Assembly: GCA_002336115.1 (NCBI GenBank)
Contig: DDEN01000045.1
Coordinates: 62,001-126,000 of the forward strand
Length of the DNA stretch: 64,000 bases
Source of the DNA: Chitinophagaceae bacterium UBA1953
GTDB taxonomy: Bacteria > Bacteroidota > Bacteroidia > Chitinophagales > Chitinophagaceae
Direction: 5' to 3'
Every line of letters starts with the position of its first letter. Positions within the stretch are counted from its first letter, which is position 1. Below the pieces are notes generated by a model. That model searched no databases. It had not been told where the DNA came from and saw only the letters and a list, made by a program, of their open reading frames with translations. Below are positions 6,118 to 14,860 of the stretch, one piece after another. The position numbers were made by a program, and so were the translations under genes.

Positions 6118-8727
6118 ATGCAAAAGAGTTTATCACTAATTGTTATACTGTTTGCGCTGTTTACCAATAACCGGGTTCTGGCACAAACCAAAACAGGTAA
6201 AGACACAACCATTACATTCCATGTATCAGGAGCCTGTACAATGTGTAAAGAACGTATAGAAACTGCCGCAAGAGGCCGTGGTGTTGCAAAAGCAACCTGG
6301 AATGTAGATACCAAGGACATCACTCTCATATACGATCCTCTGAAAACAACTGCTGAAAAAGTAAAAGCAAGAATTGTTGCTGTAGGTCATGATATTGGTG
6401 ATAGCAAAGCAAGCGATGCTGTGTACAATGCCCTCCCCCCTTGCTGTCATTACAGGGAAATGGAAAATGCAATACAGCATGAAGCGCCTGATTCATCTGC
6501 CACAACAGTTAAAGTAAATACAGAGAATCATCAGGAATCATTACCCGCACCTCATATTGTTAAAGGTGTGGTATTGGAAGAAACAGTAAAAGGAAAACTG
6601 AATCCTTTACAGGGTGCAACCGTTCAATGGCTGCATTCAGATAAAGCCACACTTACCGATAGTACAGGTGTATTTTCCATTGCGCATGACGGCACAAGCA
6701 ACCGTTTAGTCATCAGTTATACGGGTTACAGATCAGATACACTTTCCATTGCCGACATGAAAGATCTGGTGATAGTGCTTGCAAAAGGAAAACAATTGAG
6801 CGAAGTTGTGGTTACAGCCAAACAACGTTCCTTATACATTGCCGCTTTAAATCCAGTGCGCACACAGGTTATGACAGAGAAAGAACTGTTCAAAGCTGCC
6901 TGCTGCAACCTCAGCGAAAGTTTTGAAACCAATCCTTCTGTTGATGTTTCGTACAACGATGCGGTTACTGGTTCAAAACAAATTCAATTGCTGGGCTTAA
7001 GCGGCAATTACACACAATTAACCGTTGAAAATTTACCCGGCCCCAGGGGGCTTGCAACACCTTTAGGTTTAAATACTATTGCGGGACCATGGATTGAAAG
7101 CATACAGCTTACAAAAGGCATTGGTTCTGTTGCCAATGGATTTGAAAGCATTGCCGGCCAGATTAATATTGAGCTGAAAAAACCGGAAAAAGCTGAACGG
7201 CTTTATCTCAACCTCTATCAAAACGATATGGGTAAAACTGATCTCAATCTTAACCTCAGTCAGAAGATTGGAAAGAAATGGAGCACCACGCTTTTACTGC
7301 ACAATGATTTTCTCAACAATAAAAAAATTGATTTCAATAAAGATGGCTTCCGTGATTTACCAACAGGTTCTTTGTGGAGCGGGGTTAACCGCTGGAAATA
7401 TGAAGATGGCAAAGGATGGATTATTCAGTTTGGCATAAAAGCACTTGCTGATAATAAAACCGGTGGTGAAATTGATTACAATCCGGCAACAGACAAACTT
7501 ACAACCAACAAGTATGGTCTTGGAATAAACATTCAGCGCTATGAAGCTTTTGCAAAAACAGGATATGTTTTTCCTGAAAAAAAATACAAGAGCATCGGTC
7601 TGCAGTTATCGGTATTTGATCACAAACAGGATTCATATTTTGGTTTAACCACGTACAATGCCAAACAGCAGAATTTTTACGGCAATCTTATTTATCAATC
7701 AATCATTGGTAATACTGCTCATAAGTTCAGAACAGGTTTAAGTTTTGTGTACGACCGTTACAACGAATCATACAACACAACAGCATATAACCGTACAGAA
7801 TCTGTTCCCGGTGCTTTTTTTGAATACACGTATGATTATCTGACCAAGCTGAGTGTGGTTGCAGGCATACGTGCTGACAACAATAACCTGTACGGCATGT
7901 TTGTTACTCCCCGTTTACACCTGCGCTATGAGCCAGTAAAAGGAACCACCTTCAGGATAAGTGCAGGAAGAGGACAACGCACAGCCAATATTTTTGCAGA
8001 GAACACAGGTGTGCTTGTAAGTTCAAGAATACTGCAGATCATTGCATCCACAACAGGCAAAGCTTATGGTTTAAATCCTGAAATTGCATGGAACAAAGGA
8101 GTCAGTTTTGATCAGCAGTTTAAACTTTTCAGTCGCCCGGCAAATCTTGCTCTGGATTATTTCAGGAATGATTTTACCGATCAGATTGTGGCTGATCTTG
8201 AAGATGTGAATAAAATCAGGTTCTATAATCTCACTGGTAAATCTTATTCAAACAGTTTCCAGGCCGAGTTAAATACTCAACCATTCAAAAACTTTGATGT
8301 ACGTGTTGCTTACCGTTTGTTTGATGTAAAAACAACATACAGCAACCAGTTACTTGAAAAACCTTTTACAGCCAAGAACAGGGCATTTGCCAATCTAGCG
8401 TATGAAGTAAAGGGATGGAAATTTGATTATACCATTAACTATAACAGCCGCAAACGCATTCCTTCAACAGCAGCTAATCCTGTGCCTTACCAGCGCAGCA
8501 CTTATTCGCCTTCGTATGTGTTGATGAATGCACAGGTAAGTAAAACAATTGGCAAAAAGCATCCGTTTGAATTGTATATCGGTGGAGAAAACCTCACCAA
8601 TTATTACCAGAAAGATGCCATCATTGCAGCAGATGATCCGTTTGGTTCACACTTCGATGCGTCGCTGGTATGGGGACCAATTACAGGCCGCCAGTTTTAC
8701 GGCGGGCTTCGCCTTAAACTGAAATAA
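6118..8727 (+). CDS. TonB-dependent receptor with N-terminal heavy-metal domain
   Basis: Outer-membrane receptor of 869 aa. Order: signal peptide ending VLAQ (1-23); HMA-like domain (about 30-95) with the metal motif GACTMCKERIE; a Cys/His cluster PPCCHYRE near residue 108; a carboxypeptidase-regulatory-like beta domain (about 145-225); plug domain (about 235-365); 22-strand barrel ending in an aromatic-rich strand. An upstream start at 6049 keeps the frame, but the ATG at 6118 directly precedes a proper signal peptide and is preferred. Together with the HYC_CC_PP gene it probably binds a thiophilic metal, most likely copper, at the cell surface and moves it inward using TonB energy. Ion specificity is inference. 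Confidence 0.88.
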   Translation: MQKSLSLIVILFALFTNNRVLAQTKTGKDTTITFHVSGACTMCKERIETAARGRGVAKATWNVDTKDITLIYDPLKTTAEKVKARIVAVGHDIGDSKASDAVYNALPPCCHYREMENAIQHEAPDSSATTVKVNTENHQESLPAPHIVKGVVLEETVKGKLNPLQGATVQWLHSDKATLTDSTGVFSIAHDGTSNRLVISYTGYRSDTLSIADMKDLVIVLAKGKQLSEVVVTAKQRSLYIAALNPVRTQVMTEKELFKAACCNLSESFETNPSVDVSYNDAVTGSKQIQLLGLSGNYTQLTVENLPGPRGLATPLGLNTIAGPWIESIQLTKGIGSVANGFESIAGQINIELKKPEKAERLYLNLYQNDMGKTDLNLNLSQKIGKKWSTTLLLHNDFLNNKKIDFNKDGFRDLPTGSLWSGVNRWKYEDGKGWIIQFGIKALADNKTGGEIDYNPATDKLTTNKYGLGINIQRYEAFAKTGYVFPEKKYKSIGLQLSVFDHKQDSYFGLTTYNAKQQNFYGNLIYQSIIGNTAHKFRTGLSFVYDRYNESYNTTAYNRTESVPGAFFEYTYDYLTKLSVVAGIRADNNNLYGMFVTPRLHLRYEPVKGTTFRISAGRGQRTANIFAENTGVLVSSRILQIIASTTGKAYGLNPEIAWNKGVSFDQQFKLFSRPANLALDYFRNDFTDQIVADLEDVNKIRFYNLTGKSYSNSFQAELNTQPFKNFDVRVAYRLFDVKTTYSNQLLEKPFTAKNRAFANLAYEVKGWKFDYTINYNSRKRIPSTAANPVPYQRSTYSPSYVLMNAQVSKTIGKKHPFELYIGGENLTNYYQKDAIIAADDPFGSHFDASLVWGPITGRQFYGGLRLKLK

Positions 8728-8746
8728 CGATGAATGAAGGAGGTGA

Positions 8747-8917
8747 TTACTTGAGTACTTCATCGGCATCAACATCGTCTTCTTCATCTTTTGTTTTGTG
8801 ATAATCATTTTTCAGTTGCTGCTCAAATTGTTTCTTGTCTTTCTGATTGCGTACAATAACAAACACAATAAGAGCTATACAAATAACAACTGTTACAGAA
8901 ACGGCAAAAAGGTTCAT
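8747..8917 (-). CDS. Small single-span membrane protein
   Basis: 56 aa from the ATG at 8915-8917 (an upstream TTG/ATG-extended frame to 8977 would run over the terminator of the next gene). One transmembrane segment at residues 2-24 (FAVSVTVVICIALIVFVIV), then a charged cytoplasmic tail ending in an acidic run (DEEDDVDADEVLK). No family recognised. Convergent with the TonB receptor gene, downstream of the SWIB gene and separated from it by a terminator. Confidence 0.6.
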   Translation of the reverse strand: MNLFAVSVTVVICIALIVFVIVRNQKDKKQFEQQLKNDYHKTKDEEDDVDADEVLK

Positions 8918-8980
8918 AACAAAATGTTTACAGAAAGTTAGTACAGTTAAATTAATTTGTATGTTAAGTTTCGGCAATAA

Positions 8981-9009
8981 AAAAAGGGCATCGGAATGAT
9001 GCCCTTTTT
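8981..9009 (-). terminator. Terminator downstream of the SWIB gene
   Basis: Perfect 12-bp stem (8981-8992 with 8998-9009) and a 5-nt loop; stem AAAAAGGGCATC, T-run on either strand. Lies 18 nt past the stop of the SWIB gene at 9027. Confidence 0.88.
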
Positions 9010-9026
9010 GTTTGCATTGAAATAAA

Positions 9027-9425
9027 TTATTTCAGATGCTTGGATAAAAGCTTAGCAATATCAAACATTGATACCTGTGCCTTACCACCGAATACCGGTT
9101 TCAGTTTAGCATCAGCATTAATCATACGTTTGTTTTTTGCATCTTGTAATTTGTTTGCTTTAATGTAAACCCAAAGTTTTTTTACAACTTCAGTACGTGG
9201 AGCAGGTTTGTTACCAATTACTGCTGCAAGTTCAGCACTTGGAGTAAGTGCTTTCATGAAAGCTGCATTAGGCTTACGAGCTGATTTCTTTTTAGGAGCT
9301 GCTTTTTTGGGGGCTGCTTTCTTCGGAGCGGCCTTTTTAGGAGCTGCTTTCTTTACTGCTTTTTTTGGAGCAGCTTTTTTAGCTGCTTTCTTAGGAGCTG
9401 CTTTTTTTGCTTTTTTAGTTGCCAT
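9027..9425 (-). CDS. SWIB/MDM2-domain protein with histone H1-like tail
   Basis: 132 aa in two parts. Residues 1-50 are Lys/Ala/Pro repeats (KKAAPKKAA units), like histone H1 tails and bacterial H1-like proteins. Residues 55-132 are a SWIB domain: FMKALTPSAELAAVIGN, RTEVVKKLWVYIKANKLQD, then the conserved N-KR-I-AD and MFDIAKLLSKHL end. SWIB domains occur in eukaryotic chromatin remodellers and in some bacteria (Chlamydiae, Bacteroidota). Likely a nucleoid-associated DNA-binding protein. Single gene with a strong terminator. The repetitive tail DNA (GCTGCTTT-type words) can change length by slippage. Confidence 0.9.
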   Translation of the reverse strand: MATKKAKKAAPKKAAKKAAPKKAVKKAAPKKAAPKKAAPKKAAPKKKSARKPNAAFMKALTPSAELAAVIGNKPAPRTEVVKKLWVYIKANKLQDAKNKRMINADAKLKPVFGGKAQVSMFDIAKLLSKHLK

Positions 9426-9575
9426 TTTTTAAAATTTAGAATTTGAATGGGTTATAATTTCAGGGAATGAATTTAGAATAAAAACTATTATAAACAAACA
9501 AACCAAACAAAAAGGTTATTCACATTTTTGATAACACGTTTTTCATTGGCAGAAACACCATTTTTAACCGTTTTT

Positions 9576-10433
9576 TTACGAGCCGAATTTTTTCAGAATT
9601 TCAGACGATTTAGCCACATAATGCCCCCCAAATAATACAGCATGTACAAGAAGCGGGTAAAGCTGTGTAAGTTGTAATCTTTGCTGCCAGCGTTTTTCAA
9701 GAGGGTAATGATAATGGTAAGCTTCATAAAACTCCCGTCTGAAACCTCCAAACAAGCCCGTCATCCCAATGTCCATTTCCCTATGACCATAGTAAACAGC
9801 GGGATCGATCAAAACAGGTAAGCCGTTTTCATTGGGGAAATGATTCCCGCCCCACAAATCACCATGCAGCAACGAATGGGGTTCGCCAGGGAAAATTTCA
9901 GGCAACCGGCTATATAAATGATATGCATATTTCTGATCCTTTGGAGAAAACACCCCCGATTTCAATAATTTCTCTACTAATACCTGCAAACGTTGCGAAA
10001 TGTAAAATTCGCTCCAACTCTCAACAGGTGTATTCAATTGCTTCAAACTTCCTATATAATTATGATGAGAAAACCCGGCATGTATTTGAGAATGCTGATG
10101 AAGCTCAGCAAGCTGCTCCCCCGTTTTTTTCCAATAATCGGCAGATGAATCAGAACGTTCTACCCATTGCAGAATCAAAAATTGTTTTGACCCCGCAGTC
10201 CCAAACTGAAGCACTTCAGGAATCACAAACCGGCTGTTCTCCCTGAGTGTCTGCAACCCCAATGCTTCCTGTTCAAACATGCCGGGATAAGCGCCTGCAT
10301 CATTCAACTTTACAAAAAATTCAGAGCGATTGTTGAATACTTTGTATGCCTCGTTAATTTCTCCGCCACCAACACGTTCAATATACATCTCTTTCAGCCC
10401 TGCTTTTTCAATCACTTCATTAATACTGATCAT
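9576..10433 (-). CDS. Fructosamine kinase / ketosamine-3-kinase-like
   Basis: 285 aa, the usual length for the fructosamine kinase family (aminoglycoside phosphotransferase fold). It phosphorylates sugar-amine adducts on proteins or small molecules so that they come apart (deglycation). Visible: phosphate-binding region GGGEINEAYKV near residue 22; catalytic HGDLWGGNHF near residue 190; metal-binding IDPAVYYGHREMDIGMTGLF near residue 209. Start ATG overlaps the stop of DUF2905 as TAATG, so the two are translationally coupled. Well-supported family; substrate unknown. Confidence 0.88.
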   Translation of the reverse strand: MISINEVIEKAGLKEMYIERVGGGEINEAYKVFNNRSEFFVKLNDAGAYPGMFEQEALGLQTLRENSRFVIPEVLQFGTAGSKQFLILQWVERSDSSADYWKKTGEQLAELHQHSQIHAGFSHHNYIGSLKQLNTPVESWSEFYISQRLQVLVEKLLKSGVFSPKDQKYAYHLYSRLPEIFPGEPHSLLHGDLWGGNHFPNENGLPVLIDPAVYYGHREMDIGMTGLFGGFRREFYEAYHYHYPLEKRWQQRLQLTQLYPLLVHAVLFGGHYVAKSSEILKKFGS

Positions 10434-10657
10434 TACATAAAACGTTTGATGATTTTTACAAGAATATTAATCAGCACACTTATAAGCAACATAGTGGTTA
10501 TGGGAAAATAAAACCTGAAATTTTCTTTTTCAATGCGTATATCGCCAGGCAGTCTCCCGATAAAATGGAGTTTATCATGAAAAAAATAAATAATCACCCC
10601 GGTAACAAACAAAATACCTCCTGCCAACATGATCCATTTAGCCGTTTCAGTACTCAT
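10433..10657 (-). CDS. DUF2905 small membrane protein
   Basis: 74 aa with two transmembrane helices (about 7-27 and 51-70) and the conserved DUF2905 middle GRLPGDIRIEKENFRFYFP. Function unknown; these proteins are often encoded singly next to metabolic genes. Overlaps the kinase-like gene by one base (TAATG), so the pair is probably one operon. ATG at 10655-10657. Confidence 0.88.
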   Translation of the reverse strand: MSTETAKWIMLAGGILFVTGVIIYFFHDKLHFIGRLPGDIRIEKENFRFYFPITTMLLISVLINILVKIIKRFM

Positions 10658-10864
10658 ATTTTTTATTCACTTTTTCATTTTTATTTCTCGACAGCAAAAT
10701 TTCTGCATCGCTTATTGAAACAGTAGAGAAATCTAATTTTATACCATATCAATCCTCACTATTTTTTATTAATCAGCCACTGAAAAAAAAATGTGTTGCT
10801 TACTAATTTCAAGTTAAGTTACTGCATAGAAACTTTCACCAGCGATATTTTATCTGGTTACAAA

Positions 10865-10895
10865 AAAAGAGACTCCCTATTCAGAAGTCTCTTTT
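10865..10895 (-). terminator. Terminator after the small barrel gene
   Basis: Stem AAAAGAGACT (10865-10874) with AGTCTCTTTT (10886-10895), 11-nt loop, T-run on the minus strand. Lies 20 nt after the stop at 10915. The rest of 10658-10914 shows no gene. Confidence 0.8.
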
Positions 10896-10914
10896 AAAAT
10901 CATTTCTGTAAATT

Positions 10915-11499
10915 TTAGAATGCTAATCCTACACCCAACTGAAAGCCTGTAGTTTTCCATTTTTCCTGGCTTCCAAGGTCATTAATATTATTCAGGCCAA
11001 TAGCATAACGTCCATAAACACGGAACGATAAAATATTTAACTGAGCCCCAAAAAGCATTGATAAATCGCCATCCTTAAATGCATCCTTTCCGTTATCAAT
11101 AAGTGTTTTGTCTTTGTTCAGCAAAATACCAAATTGCGGACCTGCCTGAAAAGAAATAAATTTTGCCGGTTTATAAGAAAGCAACAATGGAATACTTAAA
11201 TAATTCAATTGAGGATTTTTTAAATCCTGGTTCTGTAATTCAGTATAAACCTGCCTGAAATTTGTTGCTGTGTCGCCATTAACCTGGTTCCACAAAACTT
11301 CGGGCTGAACAGCCCATTTTTTACCAAGAGGAATTTCCATAAAACCACCAACATGATAGCCAAGTGTATATTTTTCACTATAGCCGCTGCCATCAATTTT
11401 TCCGAGGTTGGCACCAAGTTTGGGCCCGATCCTGAATTGTGCAAAGGAGGTGGAAGAAAATGCAAATACTGCAAGAAGGATTACAAGATACTTTTTCAT
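10915..11499 (-). CDS. Outer-membrane beta-barrel protein (PorT/OMP_b-brl_2 type)
   Basis: 194 aa with signal peptide MKKYLVILLAVFAFSSTSFA before QFRIGPKLG. The mature part is short amphipathic strands separated by turns (FRIGPKLGANLGKID, YHVGGFMEIPLGKKW, FISFQAGPQFGILLN), and ends GFQLGVGLAF, the usual aromatic end of an eight-stranded barrel. Role unknown; these small porin-like proteins are abundant in Bacteroidota. Monocistronic with a terminator. Confidence 0.78.
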   Translation of the reverse strand: MKKYLVILLAVFAFSSTSFAQFRIGPKLGANLGKIDGSGYSEKYTLGYHVGGFMEIPLGKKWAVQPEVLWNQVNGDTATNFRQVYTELQNQDLKNPQLNYLSIPLLLSYKPAKFISFQAGPQFGILLNKDKTLIDNGKDAFKDGDLSMLFGAQLNILSFRVYGRYAIGLNNINDLGSQEKWKTTGFQLGVGLAF

Positions 11500-11592
11500 T
11501 CGTTTTTGATTTTAATTACACATATAACGGCTAATTAAATGCCAATTACTTTTTTGCGTTTGTAAAAATATGTTAAGACAAATCTGATATCA

Positions 11593-12648
11593 TCAGAACA
11601 TAAATCCGGTATGAACCGTAAACAATGTGTTGAATTTTTTTTCACTGCTCAGCAGGTAATAATCAAAATATACCTGTGGGTTAATATAAAACTTCCTGAT
11701 GTACCAGGCCAAATCAACATTTACCCCTAACGACTGAAGATTAAAATTGCCCGGATAGTTGTAATTTCTTGATGATCTTAACAAGGGGAACTGCTTGGAA
11801 AACCGATATGCTATTACTTTATTTGTACGGAAATACTGAACAATATCAGGAGTAAGTTTACTTTTTGAAATATATTCCATATCGTAATCACTTAATCCAA
11901 AATACATCATAAATGATGGAGAGAAAACAAGGTAGTCGTTTTGCGTAATTCCATCCAATGTAAACCTGCTTCTTGCAGATAATACAACAGTATAATCTCG
12001 CAGGTTAACATGCAGAGTATCGTATTGTTTGAAATAAACTGTTGTATCGGGCCGCAGGTAACGTTTTATTACAGCAAATGTATCGGTTTGAGAATACTGC
12101 GATTGTTTTCCGTTGGCAAAACCAAAAGAAACGGAAGGTTTTATTTTCCATTTTTTATACTCAGCGTATCCATAAAAATCATTTTTATAAGGCGATGCCA
12201 GTTGATGATCCGCTGCACCTTTGAAATAGCGTGTATAAGTAATTCCGGCACCAAATTTTTCACCTTGCTCATAATCGTATGAAGGTGTAATGGTGTGCTG
12301 GTAAAACGAGGAGGAACCATTTTCAACTGCAACAAAACCATTATACGCAATACCAAAACCCGATTTATGATAATAAGCAAGTACAGGGGTAAAATTGATA
12401 TTTTTCTGAACCTGCTGTGCATTTAAGGCAGTATTACTAACACTGTACTGCATATTACCTGCGCCAATACCAACCTGGAAATAGCTCTTTGGCTTTTTTA
12501 ATGAATCGAGCATGCTAAGAAAAGCATCTACTTCCTTTTCAATTGAATCCTGATTAATTGGAATAGTATCTGTTTCTTGCTGCGCCAGCAAAGAAACAGA
12601 TGGAAGCAGAATAAGTAAAAACAGAATAAGTGGTTTAGTCATAATCAT
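11593..12648 (-). CDS. Predicted outer-membrane protein
   Basis: 351 aa, signal peptide ending SLLAQ at about residue 22 (start at 12648 or at the second ATG, 12642). A short charged stretch (DSIEKEVDAFLSMLDSLKK) is followed by repeated amphipathic strands rich in Tyr and Gly, ending in TLFTVHTGFMF, consistent with a 12- to 14-strand barrel. No named family recognised. Lies between the small barrel gene and the phosphoesterase in the same direction. Confidence 0.65.
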   Translation of the reverse strand: MIMTKPLILFLLILLPSVSLLAQQETDTIPINQDSIEKEVDAFLSMLDSLKKPKSYFQVGIGAGNMQYSVSNTALNAQQVQKNINFTPVLAYYHKSGFGIAYNGFVAVENGSSSFYQHTITPSYDYEQGEKFGAGITYTRYFKGAADHQLASPYKNDFYGYAEYKKWKIKPSVSFGFANGKQSQYSQTDTFAVIKRYLRPDTTVYFKQYDTLHVNLRDYTVVLSARSRFTLDGITQNDYLVFSPSFMMYFGLSDYDMEYISKSKLTPDIVQYFRTNKVIAYRFSKQFPLLRSSRNYNYPGNFNLQSLGVNVDLAWYIRKFYINPQVYFDYYLLSSEKKFNTLFTVHTGFMF

Positions 12649-12701
12649 TCGGTCGGAAAAATAGACTTCTGCCGTGCAAGATAGTTTAAGCCATTGAGAA
12701 A

Positions 12702-13964
12702 TTAAACCAGCTCAATCAAAGTAATCTCAGGCAAAATACCTACCCTCCCCGGATAACCAATAAAACCAAAGCCACGGTTTACGTATAATTTTTGCTTTCC
12801 CTGCTCGTACAAACCAGCCCATTGTTTATAAATATATTTTACAGGGCTCCAGCGAAAACCGGGTATTTCAACTCCAAACTGCATACCATGTGTGTGGCCC
12901 GAAAGTGTAAGATCAATATCAGTATAACTGCTTGTTACTTCCCCATTCCAGTGCGAGGGATCATGACTCATCAGTATTTTAAACGGAACATATTTTACCG
13001 GCGCATGGGCTATATCCAGTTTGCCAAACGAAGGAAAGTTGATTTTTGCACTTTTATTGTCAATGCCCAGTAGTGCTATCTGCTCACCATTTCGCTCAAA
13101 AAGCACATGCTCATTACTCAGCAACTGCCAGCCCATTTCCTTATGTACCCGTTTTACCCCTTCGGCATTGGCCAGTTGTTTATCCCTTATATCTTCCCTG
13201 GAATCTCCTGTTGGGAATCCATAATCATGATTACCCAATGTGGCATAAACACCATGCTTTGCTTTTAACCGGCTGAAAATATCCTTATAATCATTCATTT
13301 CTTCAGCAGCATAATTTACAAGATCACCTGTAAACAGAATCACATCTGCATTTTGCTGATTGATTTTATCAATACCTTTCTGTACAGCCGCCTTATCTGT
13401 AAAACTACCGCTGTGAATATCGCTTATGTGAATAATTTTGAATCCTTTAAATGCTGAAGGAAGATTGCTGAACTGCAATGCAACTTTCTGCAAATGATAG
13501 CGGTACTTGTTGCCAAAACCATAAATAAGCGAAGTAAACAAACCACCGCCTACTGCAAGTCCGGCCCAGCTTATAAACAAAGAGCGTGTAATACCAGTAC
13601 CAGTACCGGTGCCGGTATTTTTCGGATTCCAGTTTGGAAAAAGAAAACTGCCTGCCCACTGTACAACACGACGCACATCATCAATTGCAAAAAATACACT
13701 TGCTAAAAACTTGGCAAAGAACAAACCGAGAACTATTGCAAAAGCATAGGTACGAAGCAGCTTATGCCAGTTTTCATAATTGGTAAATACTATGCTGAGC
13801 ATAAGCAGGTACGACAATATGCTTACACCGATATAAATACCCAATACAATCAGTTTTACTTTAGGCGACCAGCCTACTGCAACCGTTCTCAGCACCTGGA
13901 ACACGTACAAGTCAACCACAAGCAATACAAACAAAAAAATCCATGAACCTGCTATTCTTCTCAT
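12702..13964 (-). CDS. Membrane-anchored metallophosphoesterase
   Basis: 420 aa. Four N-terminal membrane segments (about 7-28, 35-60, 68-90, 135-155), then a calcineurin-like domain: HISDIHSGS near residue 184, FTGDLVNY near residue 216, LGNHDYG near residue 247, SHDPSHW near residue 325 and SGHTHGMQFG near residue 352. These are the expected metal ligands. Similar membrane-tethered enzymes (YaeI type) hydrolyse lipid-linked phosphates or diphosphates. A run of 6-bp repeats near 13590-13620 encodes TGTGTGTG between membrane part and catalytic part. Divergent from the UPF0173 gene. Confidence 0.85.
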   Translation of the reverse strand: MRRIAGSWIFLFVLLVVDLYVFQVLRTVAVGWSPKVKLIVLGIYIGVSILSYLLMLSIVFTNYENWHKLLRTYAFAIVLGLFFAKFLASVFFAIDDVRRVVQWAGSFLFPNWNPKNTGTGTGTGITRSLFISWAGLAVGGGLFTSLIYGFGNKYRYHLQKVALQFSNLPSAFKGFKIIHISDIHSGSFTDKAAVQKGIDKINQQNADVILFTGDLVNYAAEEMNDYKDIFSRLKAKHGVYATLGNHDYGFPTGDSREDIRDKQLANAEGVKRVHKEMGWQLLSNEHVLFERNGEQIALLGIDNKSAKINFPSFGKLDIAHAPVKYVPFKILMSHDPSHWNGEVTSSYTDIDLTLSGHTHGMQFGVEIPGFRWSPVKYIYKQWAGLYEQGKQKLYVNRGFGFIGYPGRVGILPEITLIELV

Positions 13965-14073
13965 AACCGAACAAAATTCTTATTTATTAAACATTCAACA
14001 CAAAAGATTTATTTAACTGCATTTACCCTTTTAACGGGGAAAACTATTGTAACCGAATATTATGCCGAAGCCT

Positions 14074-14081
14074 TACTTTTG
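14074..14081 (+). promoter_or_regulatory. -7 element (TACTTTTG) before the metallo-hydrolase
   Basis: TACTTTTG with a TTG at 14047-14049 (24-nt spacer, slightly long). Its position favours the start at 14149 over an upstream in-frame ATG at 14062. Confidence 0.45.
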
Positions 14082-14148
14082 TCAACATGACATTACCCAT
14101 CATATAACCAATAAAAACTCATTTGTAACTGATAAAATTTACCTTGCT

Positions 14149-14826
14149 ATGAAGTTTACATATTTTGGCCACTCCTGTTTCTCTATAGACGTAAAAGGCA
14201 GGAAATTACTTTTTGATCCGTTTATTTCACCAAATCCACTCGCCGCTGCTGTTGATGTAAATTCTATTGAAGCCGATTATATTTTGATAAGCCACGGGCA
14301 TGAAGACCATATTGCCGACTGTGTTTCTATTGCCAAACGTACCGGAGCCACAGTAATCTGCAACTGGGAAATTTATGTATGGCTGCAAAAACAAGGCGTT
14401 GAAAACATCCATCCAATGAATACAGGAGGCAAAAAAACATTCGATTTCGGAACTGTAAAATGCGTAGTTGCCCAACATTCATCTTCTTTACCCGATGGTT
14501 CATATGGAGGAAATCCAATGGGTTTTATTTTAATGGCCGACAAAAATGTGTATTACAGCGGCGATACTGCTTTAACGCTTGATATGCAGTTGGTGCCACA
14601 AGGCTGCCCGATTTCATTTACTATTTTGCCGGTGGGCGATAATTTCACAATGGGCTATGAAGATGCTGCTAAAGCTGCCAAAATGCTGCATTGCGATAAA
14701 GTAATCGGCGTTCATTTCAACACCTTCTCCAATATTGAAATTGATTCTTTGAGGGCAATGGATCATTTCAGCAAAAATGATTTAACATTACTGCTGCCAC
14801 ATGTTGGAGAATCAATCAATTTATAA
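14149..14826 (+). CDS. UPF0173 metal-dependent hydrolase (metallo-beta-lactamase fold)
   Basis: 225 aa, full family length. MKFTYFGHSCFSID opens the fold; SHGHEDHIAD near residue 52 is the HxHxDH zinc motif; VAQHSSS near residue 109, SGDTAL near residue 139 and GVHFNTF near residue 192 provide the remaining ligands. UPF0173 (YtkL-like) proteins have no firm substrate. The longer frame from 14062 is rejected because a promoter element lies inside it. ParA follows 34 nt after the stop, so they may share a transcript. Confidence 0.88.
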   Translation: MKFTYFGHSCFSIDVKGRKLLFDPFISPNPLAAAVDVNSIEADYILISHGHEDHIADCVSIAKRTGATVICNWEIYVWLQKQGVENIHPMNTGGKKTFDFGTVKCVVAQHSSSLPDGSYGGNPMGFILMADKNVYYSGDTALTLDMQLVPQGCPISFTILPVGDNFTMGYEDAAKAAKMLHCDKVIGVHFNTFSNIEIDSLRAMDHFSKNDLTLLLPHVGESINL

Positions 14827-14860
14827 TCCGAACCCCGAATCAATACCGATTTAAAAAAAT

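Noticed and set aside
9208..9432. Plus-strand frame opposite the SWIB gene (AAFLGAAF repeats)
   Set aside because: It is the antisense shadow of the Lys/Ala/Pro tail.
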